From: Caldithrix sp964532875
GTDB taxonomy: Bacteria; Calditrichota; Calditrichia; Calditrichales; Calditrichaceae
Length of the DNA: 5,175 nucleotides
Direction of reading: 5' to 3'
Assembly: GCA_964532875.1 (NCBI GenBank)
Contig: CAZHIZ010000223.1
Location: 1 to 5,175, forward strand
Shown here: piece after piece, positions 1 through 5,175 of the stretch
How the letters are laid out: each line of letters starts with the position of its first letter
Numbering within the stretch: position 1 is the first letter of the stretch
Made by a program: the position numbers and the translations under genes
Notes under the pieces: generated by a model
The model's database searches: none
Seen by the model: only the letters and a program-made list of their open reading frames with translations
Told to the model about the DNA's origin: nothing

Positions 1-3
1 AAC

Positions 4-10
4 GGAAAGG
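4..10 (+). promoter_or_regulatory. Shine-Dalgarno site of ilvC
   Basis: The purine-rich string GGAAAGG ends 6 bases before the ATG at 17, a normal distance for ribosome binding. It supports this ATG as the start, as does the protein beginning KVYYDKDA, which is the usual N-terminus of the family. Confidence 0.7.
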
Positions 11-16
11 TAGAAA

Positions 17-1012
17 ATGAAAGTTTATTACGACAAAGACGCCTCATTGGATGTTTTAAAAGAAAAAAAACTGGCCGTCTTAGGGTATGGCAGTCAGGGG
101 CATGCTCATGCCTTAAATTTAAAAGACAGCGGAATGAATGTGCGGGTCGGTTTGCGTAAGGATAGCGCTTCCTGGCCTAAAGCGGAAGCCGCCGGACTGA
201 CGGTTATGGAGACGGCCGAAGCGGCTAAATGGGCCGATGTCATCATGATTTTATTGCCCGATCAAACACAAAAGAAGGTTTACGAGCAGGATATTGCCCC
301 CAATCTCAAAAAAGGCGATACCCTGGCCTTTGCCCACGGTTTTAATATCCATTACAAACAAATTGTGCCGCCTGAATTTGTTAATGTGATCATGATTGCA
401 CCGAAAAGTCCCGGGCACATGGTACGGCGCACTTTCGAGCAAGGAGTAGGAACACCCTGCTTGTTTGCCGTGGAGCAGGATTACACGGGCGACGCTAAAG
501 AAATTGCTCTGGCCTGGGCCAAAGGGATTGGCGGCACACGGGCCGGTGTTATTGAGACCAATTTCAAAAATGAAACGGAAACCGATTTGTTCGGTGAACA
601 GGCTGTTTTATGCGGCGGTTCAGAAGAACTGATTAAAACGGGATTCGAAGTTCTGGTGGAAGCCGGTTATCCGCCCGAACTGGCCTATTTTGAAGTTCTC
701 CATGAAATGAAACTGATCGTAGACCTTTATTATGAAGGCGGCCTGACATTGATGAATTATTCGGTTAGCGATACGGCGGAATACGGTGGCTTAACGCGTG
801 GCCCAAGGGTGATTACCAAGGAAACCAAAGAGCACATGCGTGCCATCCTAAAAGAAATTCAAGACGGATCGTTTGCCAGAGAATGGATTGAAGAAAATGA
901 AAAAGGTCAACCTACGTTAAAGAAATTACGCGAGGCCTACAAAAATCATTTGATTGAAAAAGTAGGTGCCGAATTACGTAAAATGATGCCCTGGTTAAAG
1001 GAGAAGAAATAA
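17..1012 (+). CDS. ilvC: Ketol-acid reductoisomerase (class I, short form)
   Basis: The enzyme converts 2-acetolactate or 2-aceto-2-hydroxybutyrate to the 2,3-dihydroxy acid by Mg2+-dependent alkyl migration followed by NAD(P)H reduction, a shared step of valine, leucine and isoleucine synthesis in the cytoplasm. At 331 residues it has the length of class I enzymes with a single C-terminal knotted domain. The N-terminal Rossmann domain shows GYGSQGHA at 23-30 and the cofactor loop GLRKDSASW at 45-53. Expected catalytic residues are all present: H107 in HGFN, K130 in APKSPGH, metal ligands D190 and E194 in ETDLFGEQ, E226 and E230 in the second acidic helix, and substrate-binding S251 in SDTAEYG. 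R47, S50 and S52 in the loop suggest NADPH preference; this is inference. The stop codon overlaps the leuB start by one base, so translation of the two is probably coupled. The operon promoter is outside the window. Confidence 0.98.
   Translation: MKVYYDKDASLDVLKEKKLAVLGYGSQGHAHALNLKDSGMNVRVGLRKDSASWPKAEAAGLTVMETAEAAKWADVIMILLPDQTQKKVYEQDIAPNLKKGDTLAFAHGFNIHYKQIVPPEFVNVIMIAPKSPGHMVRRTFEQGVGTPCLFAVEQDYTGDAKEIALAWAKGIGGTRAGVIETNFKNETETDLFGEQAVLCGGSEELIKTGFEVLVEAGYPPELAYFEVLHEMKLIVDLYYEGGLTLMNYSVSDTAEYGGLTRGPRVITKETKEHMRAILKEIQDGSFAREWIEENEKGQPTLKKLREAYKNHLIEKVGAELRKMMPWLKEKK
997..1003 (+). promoter_or_regulatory. Shine-Dalgarno site of leuB, inside ilvC
   Basis: AAAGGAG lies in the last codons of ilvC, 8 bases before the ATG at 1012. 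It would be 20 bases from the next in-frame ATG at 1024, so it decides in favour of 1012 as the leuB start. Confidence 0.75.
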
Positions 1013-2121
1013 TGGTTACCGATATGCCCAAAACAATCACGATTTTACCCGGCGACGGGATCGGGCCGGAAGTGACCGCCGTGGCGGTGGATGTGTTGAA
1101 AACGGCGGCCCGTGAATTCAATCTGGAACTTACCTTGGTGGAAAAACCATTTGGTGGCAATGCCATTGATCGATTTGGCAAACCCTTGCCGGACGACACC
1201 CTGCAAACCTGTTTGCAATCCGATGCCGTACTTTTGGGCGCTGTGGGCGGTCCAAAATGGGAAAATTTGCCGCACCAGCAAAAGCCCGAGGCCGGACTGT
1301 TAGCCATTCGCAAAGAGTTAGGGCTGTTTGCCAATATTAGGCCGGCTAAAGTTTACCCGGCTTTTGTCAACAATTCCACCTTAAAAGCGGAGGTGTTACG
1401 CGGGACCGATTTTGTGGTCCTGCGGGAACTTACCGGCGGTATTTATTTCGGCCAGCCGCGTGGATTTAATGAAGAAAAAGGCTGGAATACCATGGTTTAC
1501 GAGCGCTACGAAGTGGAGCGCATTGCCCGCAAGGCTTTTGAAATTGCCCAGTTGCGCAATCACCGGGTTACCTCGGTGGATAAGGCCAATGTGCTGGATG
1601 TTTCGCAGTTCTGGCGCAATGTGGTGAACGAAGTGCACAAAGAGTATCCCAAAGTGCAATTGAATCATTTGTATGTGGACAATACGGCCATGCAGATTGT
1701 GCGGGAACCGCGCCAGTTCGACGTGATTTTAACATCGAATATTTTCGGCGATATTTTGAGTGATATTGCGGGCATGATTACCGGCAGTTTGGGCATGTTA
1801 CCATCGGCCAGTTTAGGAGAGAAACATGCTTTGTACGAGCCGGTACACGGAAGTGCTCCGGATATTGCCGGAGAGGACAAAGCCAACCCCATTGCCGCCG
1901 TTGCTTCGGTCGCCATGATGTTCAGCTATTCGTTTGAAATGAGTAAGGCGGCTCAGGTCATTGAACAAGCCATTGAAAAGACTCTGGAAGAAGGGTACCG
2001 GACAGCGGATATTTACCAAGCCGGCACGAAATTGGTCGGTACTAAGGAAATGGGAGAGCGGATTGTGGAAAATTTCGAGACGATTTTCCACGAAGAGGGT
2101 CTTGGTGTGTTTACCCTGTAA
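1012..2121 (+). CDS. leuB: 3-isopropylmalate dehydrogenase
   Basis: The enzyme oxidises and decarboxylates (2R,3S)-3-isopropylmalate to 2-ketoisocaproate with NAD+ and Mg2+/Mn2+, the last leucine-specific step before transamination. It is 369 residues, close to the usual 350-370. Visible motifs are LPGDGIGPE at 12-20, GAVGGPKW at 76-83, the substrate arginines R100 and R110 in the helix and strand around KELGLFANIRP, R138 and Y145 in LRELTGGIYFGQPRG, K191, D223 in YVDN, the metal aspartates D247 and D251 in NIFGDILSD, and the nucleotide loop EPVHGSAPDIAGEDKANP at 276-293. D284 followed by I285 in that loop is the arrangement of NAD+-dependent isopropylmalate dehydrogenases rather than NADP+-dependent isocitrate dehydrogenases. 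The start ATG 1012 is preferred on Shine-Dalgarno spacing; ATG 1024 would give 365 residues beginning MPKTITILPG, also plausible from protein homology. The start shares one base with the ilvC stop. Confidence 0.97.
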   Translation: MVTDMPKTITILPGDGIGPEVTAVAVDVLKTAAREFNLELTLVEKPFGGNAIDRFGKPLPDDTLQTCLQSDAVLLGAVGGPKWENLPHQQKPEAGLLAIRKELGLFANIRPAKVYPAFVNNSTLKAEVLRGTDFVVLRELTGGIYFGQPRGFNEEKGWNTMVYERYEVERIARKAFEIAQLRNHRVTSVDKANVLDVSQFWRNVVNEVHKEYPKVQLNHLYVDNTAMQIVREPRQFDVILTSNIFGDILSDIAGMITGSLGMLPSASLGEKHALYEPVHGSAPDIAGEDKANPIAAVASVAMMFSYSFEMSKAAQVIEQAIEKTLEEGYRTADIYQAGTKLVGTKEMGERIVENFETIFHEEGLGVFTL

Positions 2122-2147
2122 AAGTAACAAGCGTTAAAAAATTAGAG

Positions 2148-2168
2148 AAGGTAAGTGAAAATTACCTT
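2148..2168 (+). promoter_or_regulatory. Hairpin in the leuB-leuA leader
   Basis: A perfect 7-bp inverted repeat, AAGGTAA (2148-2154) with TTACCTT (2162-2168), encloses a 7-base loop, GTGAAAA. One further G-U pair at 2147/2169 is possible. No T-run follows, so it is not a classical terminator. It hides the AAGG that could serve the in-frame GTG at 2155 and puts that GTG in the loop. The 3' arm can also pair with the leuA Shine-Dalgarno at 2185-2192, giving two mutually exclusive folds. Any regulatory role is inferred. Confidence 0.45.
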
Positions 2169-2184
2169 TGAAAAAAAAGAAATC

Positions 2185-2192
2185 GAGGTGAT
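2185..2192 (+). promoter_or_regulatory. Strong Shine-Dalgarno site of leuA
   Basis: GAGGTGAT is an 8-base match to the complement of the common bacterial 16S rRNA 3' end and lies 4 bases before ATG 2197. It is the longest ribosome-binding match in the window and points to 2197 rather than the upstream in-frame GTG at 2155 as the leuA start. Confidence 0.75.
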
Positions 2193-2196
2193 TGAA

Positions 2197-3762
2197 ATGG
2201 CACGTAAAAAAGAAAGAATCATCATTTTCGACACGACCCTGCGTGACGGGGAACAGTCGCCCGGGGCTTCGTTAAATATTAATGAAAAAGTAGAGATTGC
2301 ACGCCAGTTGGCCCGGCTGAATGTGGATGTGATCGAAGCGGGATTTCCCGTATCGTCACCCACGCAATTTGAGGCGGTGCAACGCATTGCCGACGAAGTG
2401 GAAACAACGATAGCGGCTCTGGCACGAGCCAAGGAAGTGGATATTAAAGCTGCGGCCGAGGCTTTGCAGAACACGCCGCACAAACGCATTCATACGTTTT
2501 CCAGCACGTCGGATTATCACATTTTGGGGAAATTCGGCGATGCACGCTATGGGCAAACGCTGGAAGAAAAGCGGCAAACCGTTTTGAAAATGTCGGTGGA
2601 TGCGGTTCAATATGCCAAGACTTTTTGCGATGATGTGGAATTTTCGGCGGAAGATGCGGGACGTACCGACATCGGGTATTTGGCTGAAATTGTGGAAGCG
2701 GCCATTGAAGCCGGCGCCACTACGATAAATATTCCGGATACGACGGGTTACACTTTGCCGCAGGAATTTGCGGCCAAAATCGAAGAACTGTTTAAACGGG
2801 TGAAAAACATTCATCAGGCGGTGATTAGTGTGCACTGCCACAACGACCTGGGACTGGCCGTAGCCAATTCATTGGCTGCGGTTCAGGCCGGAGCACGCCA
2901 AGTTGAATGCACGGTTAACGGCATCGGTGAACGCGCCGGTAATGCTTCGTTGGAAGAATTCGTCATGGCGTTGAACGTACGCAAAGACATTCTGCCGTTT
3001 TACACCGAGATCAATACCCGTGAAATTTACAACGCCAGCCGCATGGTATCGTCGTTTACCGGATTTGTCGTGCAGCCCAACAAAGCCATTGTGGGCAAAA
3101 ATGCCTTTGCCCATGAATCCGGTATTCATCAGGATGGCGTTTTGAAGAATCGCAGCACTTACGAAATTATGCGTCCCGAAGATGTGGGCGTTCATCGCAG
3201 TCAAATTATTTTGGGGCGGCATTCCGGTCGGCACGGTTTAAAAGTTCGTTTGAAAGAATTGGGTTACAATCTCAGCGAAGATGAGCTGAACAAAACCTAT
3301 CAGGCTTTCTTAAAATTGGCGGACAAGAAAAAAGAGGTGTATGACGAAGATTTGCGCTTTTTGATGGGAGATGAAATTCGCGGAGAAGAAGGATTTTTCA
3401 AATTGGAATATTTGAATGTCATGATCGGTACCGACGCCATTCCCAAAGCCACTGTCCGCTTGAAAAAACACGGTTCGACCGTGGAAAAATCGGCACAAGG
3501 CGACGGTCCGGTGGATGCCGTTTTCAATGCCATCGATCAGGCACTGGATATGAAGTATTCCATTGAAGATTATCAGGTGCGGTCGGTTACTTCCGGTCGT
3601 ACGGCCATGGGCGAAGTACACGTAACCGTGCGTAACGGCACCATGGAAGCCCATGGACGTGGGGTCTCCACAGATATTATTGAGGCCAGCGGGAAAGCCT
3701 ATTTGCAAGCGGTGAATATGATTGTGCAGAAAAAGAACGAGTTATTGAAACAAGGAGCGTAA
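2197..3762 (+). CDS. leuA: 2-isopropylmalate synthase (bacterial type 1)
   Basis: The enzyme condenses acetyl-CoA with 2-ketoisovalerate to 2-isopropylmalate, the committed and normally leucine-inhibited step of leucine synthesis. From ATG 2197 it is 521 residues, within the usual 510-520 range. The N-terminal TIM barrel carries FDTTLRDGEQ at 11-20, with the family signature LRDGxQ followed ten residues later by K31, and the second signature around SVHCHNDLGLA at 211-221. Expected metal ligands are D17, H213, H215 and N249 in NGIGERAGN. The linker holds HESGIHQDG at 306-314. The C-terminal regulatory domain, from about 395, has GDGPVDAVFNAID at 435-447 and GRGVSTDIIEASGKAYL at 487-503, so leucine feedback is expected. 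Homocitrate or citramalate synthase are related alternatives, but the regulatory domain and the leuB/leuC neighbours argue for LeuA. An in-frame GTG at 2155 would add 14 Lys/Glu-rich residues (535 total) and is judged less likely. Confidence 0.96.
   Translation: MARKKERIIIFDTTLRDGEQSPGASLNINEKVEIARQLARLNVDVIEAGFPVSSPTQFEAVQRIADEVETTIAALARAKEVDIKAAAEALQNTPHKRIHTFSSTSDYHILGKFGDARYGQTLEEKRQTVLKMSVDAVQYAKTFCDDVEFSAEDAGRTDIGYLAEIVEAAIEAGATTINIPDTTGYTLPQEFAAKIEELFKRVKNIHQAVISVHCHNDLGLAVANSLAAVQAGARQVECTVNGIGERAGNASLEEFVMALNVRKDILPFYTEINTREIYNASRMVSSFTGFVVQPNKAIVGKNAFAHESGIHQDGVLKNRSTYEIMRPEDVGVHRSQIILGRHSGRHGLKVRLKELGYNLSEDELNKTYQAFLKLADKKKEVYDEDLRFLMGDEIRGEEGFFKLEYLNVMIGTDAIPKATVRLKKHGSTVEKSAQGDGPVDAVFNAIDQALDMKYSIEDYQVRSVTSGRTAMGEVHVTVRNGTMEAHGRGVSTDIIEASGKAYLQAVNMIVQKKNELLKQGA
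3752..3757 (+). promoter_or_regulatory. Shine-Dalgarno site of leuC, inside the end of leuA
   Basis: AAGGAG in the last leuA codons lies 9 bases before ATG 3767 and 15 bases before the next in-frame ATG at 3773, which favours 3767 as the leuC start. Confidence 0.7.
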
Positions 3763-3766
3763 CGTT

Positions 3767-5065
3767 ATGGGAATGACCATCACGGAAAAGATTTTGGCCA
3801 ATGCTTCGGGAAGGGAGACGGTAACCCCCGGTGAAAATTTGTGGTTAAATGTGGATACCTTAATGACCCATGACGTATGCGGGCCTCCCACGGTTGAAAT
3901 CTGGAAGCGCGAATTCGGCGAAAAAGCAAAAATTTGGGACAAAAATAAGCTGGTTATTTTTCCGGATCACTACATCTTTACGGCTGATTTTCATGCCAAT
4001 CGTAATGTGGATTTATTGCGTGCCTTTGCCAAAGAATACGATTTACCCCATTATTACGATGTGGGTACCGAACGGTATAAAGGGGTGTGCCACATAGCTC
4101 TGGCCGAGGAAGCCTTTGATTTACCCGGAACCGTACTCATCGGTACGGACTCTCATACCTGTACGGCCGGAGCCTTCGGTTTGTTTGCTACGGGCGTGGG
4201 TAATACGGATGCCGCTTTTGTTTTGGGTACGGGAAAAATCTGGGAAAAAGTACCGGAAAGTATGAAATTTATTTTCAATGGTCGCATGCCGGAATATCTG
4301 ACGGCCAAAGATCTGATTTTGCACATATTAGGCGATATTACAACGGACGGTGCTACGTATCGGGCCATGGAATTCACGGGCGAGGCCGTGCACAATTTGA
4401 ATATTGACGAGCGAATGACATTAACGAATATGGCCGTGGAGGCCGGAGGCATGAACGGCATTATCGAACCGGACGAGATAATTCGTACTTACCTGGCCGA
4501 GCGGACTTCGAAGCCGTATCGGGAATTTTTTAGTGATGCGGATGCCCATTATCACTCTATTTACGAGTACGATGTGCAGAAATTGGAACCTGTGGTGGCT
4601 AAGCCGCATAGTCCGGATAATCGCGCTACGGTACGGGAAGTGCAAGGCACCAAATTAACCAAATGCTATTTGGGCTCCTGCACGGGTGGTAAGTTTACCG
4701 ATTTTTACAATGCGGCTAAAATTTTAAAAGGTAAAAAGGTAAAAGTACCAACATTTGTGGTACCGGCTACGACTTCCATTGTTAAACGTTTACGTCAAGA
4801 AACGATCGACGGGCAAAGCATCGAGGATATTTTAATCGATGCGGGATGCGTGATTGCCCCTTCTTCTTGTGCGGCTTGTTTAGGGGGGCCTGCGGATACC
4901 ATCGGCCGTTCTATTGATTATGATGTGGTGATTTCTACCACCAATCGGAATTTCCCGGGCCGCATGGGTAGTAAGAAATCGGAAGTCTATTTAGCTTCTC
5001 CGTTAACGGTGGCGGCTTCTGCTGTAACAGGGGTAATTACCGATCCCAGAGATGTTCTGGGATAG
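3767..5065 (+). CDS. leuC: 3-isopropylmalate dehydratase (isopropylmalate isomerase) large subunit
   Basis: With the small subunit LeuD, this [4Fe-4S] protein isomerises 2-isopropylmalate to 3-isopropylmalate through a dehydrated intermediate. It is 432 residues, the short form of the family; the E. coli type is about 466. The three cluster cysteines are visible: C305 in GSCTGGK and C368/C371 in SSCAACLGGP. Other aconitase-superfamily motifs are MTHDVCGP at 33-40, PDHYIF at 66-71, GTDSHTCTAGAFG at 126-138, KLEPVVAKPHSPDN at 272-285 and TTNRNFPGRMGSK at 391-403. The GSCTGGK form, in place of the more usual GSCTNGR, together with the KPHSPDN and NFPGRMG segments, resembles the plant chloroplast enzyme as I remember it. 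Only 4 bases separate it from leuA. Homoaconitase is a possible relative, but the leucine operon context decides for LeuC. No leuD follows within the window, although a partner is needed for activity. Confidence 0.95.
   Translation: MGMTITEKILANASGRETVTPGENLWLNVDTLMTHDVCGPPTVEIWKREFGEKAKIWDKNKLVIFPDHYIFTADFHANRNVDLLRAFAKEYDLPHYYDVGTERYKGVCHIALAEEAFDLPGTVLIGTDSHTCTAGAFGLFATGVGNTDAAFVLGTGKIWEKVPESMKFIFNGRMPEYLTAKDLILHILGDITTDGATYRAMEFTGEAVHNLNIDERMTLTNMAVEAGGMNGIIEPDEIIRTYLAERTSKPYREFFSDADAHYHSIYEYDVQKLEPVVAKPHSPDNRATVREVQGTKLTKCYLGSCTGGKFTDFYNAAKILKGKKVKVPTFVVPATTSIVKRLRQETIDGQSIEDILIDAGCVIAPSSCAACLGGPADTIGRSIDYDVVISTTNRNFPGRMGSKKSEVYLASPLTVAASAVTGVITDPRDVLG
5043..5063 (+). repeat. Perfect inverted repeat across the leuC stop codon
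   Basis: ATCCCAGA (5043-5050) is perfectly complementary to TCTGGGAT (5056-5063) across a 5-base loop, GATGT. The 3' arm ends on the first base of the leuC TAG. It is followed by an A-rich run, not a T-run, so it is not an ordinary intrinsic terminator of leuC. It could protect the 3' end of the mRNA or simply reflect coding sequence. Confidence 0.5.
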
Positions 5066-5074
5066 CAAGAAAAA

Positions 5075-5103
5075 AGAGCTTGCAAGGATCAGGCTCTATA
5101 TTT
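5075..5103 (+). terminator. Possible terminator hairpin after leuC, perhaps bidirectional
   Basis: AGAGCTTG (5075-5082) pairs with CAGGCTCT (5090-5097), 8 bp including one U-G, around a 7-base loop. It starts 10 bases after the leuC stop. On the + strand only a weak U-tract (ATATTT) follows. On the - strand the same stem (5 bp, one A-C mismatch, then 2 bp) is followed by a run of six T from the A-run at 5070-5075. It may therefore end leuC transcripts weakly, end a convergent gene from the right, or do both. Positioning is seen; function is inferred. Confidence 0.4.
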
Positions 5104-5175
5104 GGCGGGATGGTTCATTCTGCAGTATCCGGATTAAGAACCCAATGGTAGCAAGAGCACAAACCGGTTCTCGAG
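5104..5175. other. Apparently non-coding tail; no gene recognised
   Basis: I see no leuD start, tRNA or other RNA gene here. An ATG at 5110 gives only 13 codons before TAG. The leuC frame stays open past its stop to the window end, and an ATG at 5145 in that frame could begin something, but it lacks a clear Shine-Dalgarno. The - strand frames hold stops. The stretch is too short to identify. Confidence 0.4.

Noticed and set aside
1112..1627. Short + strand frames inside leuB (1112-1303, 1412-1627)
   Set aside because: They overlap leuB in another frame, have no convincing ribosome site and give proteins without recognisable motifs.
2122..2196. A leucine attenuator or leader peptide before leuA
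   Set aside because: The only small in-frame stretch (from GTG 2155) encodes no leucine and runs directly into leuA without a stop, and no terminator hairpin with a T-run is present.
2122..2196. An internal promoter for leuA
   Set aside because: The gap is AT-rich, but I found no well-spaced -35/-10 pair that stands out.
2356..2841. A 161-codon open frame on the - strand inside leuA, and similar antisense frames of 60-140 codons elsewhere (e.g. 912-1334, 3310-3708)
   Set aside because: They lie fully opposite well-conserved genes, their products are low in recognisable motifs, and they follow from the codon pattern of the sense genes.
3767..5065. LeuC as homoaconitase or aconitase
   Set aside because: The length, the leucine operon context and the IPMI-like motifs favour isopropylmalate isomerase; aconitases are much longer, single-chain proteins.
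5104..5175. A tRNA gene suggested by GGTTC near the window end
   Set aside because: The sequence does not form the acceptor, D and anticodon arms; the GGTTC strings are isolated.
1..5175. Mobile element, CRISPR array or defence system
   Set aside because: No long direct or terminal repeats, spacer-like periodicity, or transposase, recombinase or nuclease motifs were seen; the space is filled by four biosynthetic genes.

Overview
The window is an ordinary, densely packed stretch of a bacterial branched-chain amino acid operon. All four genes lie on the + strand: ilvC (ketol-acid reductoisomerase), leuB (3-isopropylmalate dehydrogenase), leuA (2-isopropylmalate synthase) and leuC (isopropylmalate isomerase large subunit). 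All four look full length, and every catalytic or metal-binding motif I looked for is present. I found no mobile element, CRISPR array, RNA gene or defence system, and I do not claim a new system here.

Layout: bases 1-16 are the 3' edge of whatever precedes ilvC (probably an acetolactate synthase subunit gene, but this is not visible). ilvC (17-1012) and leuB (1012-2121) share one base in a TAATG junction. leuB and leuA are separated by a 75-base leader, the only real gap between genes; it holds an RNA hairpin and an alternative pairing that would cover the leuA Shine-Dalgarno. leuA (best start ATG 2197, end 3762) is followed after 4 bases by leuC (3767-5065). The last 110 bases hold two consecutive hairpins and no recognisable gene. 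leuD, the small isomerase subunit, is not seen.

How the genes work together: IlvC makes the dihydroxy acids that lead to valine, isoleucine and 2-ketoisovalerate. LeuA condenses 2-ketoisovalerate with acetyl-CoA, LeuC (with LeuD) isomerises 2-isopropylmalate, and LeuB oxidises 3-isopropylmalate toward leucine. The operon's main control region must lie upstream of the window.

Organism: a free-living bacterium of moderate GC (roughly 45-50% by eye) using ATG starts and good AGGAG-type Shine-Dalgarno sites. The LeuC belongs to the short (about 430 residue) subfamily and resembles the plant chloroplast enzyme rather than the E. coli one. The order ilvC-leuB-leuA-leuC is not the enterobacterial leuABCD order. 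A lineage such as Calditrichota, Ignavibacteria or another FCB-group bacterium would fit, but this is a guess from general impression and no sequence marker in the window proves it.
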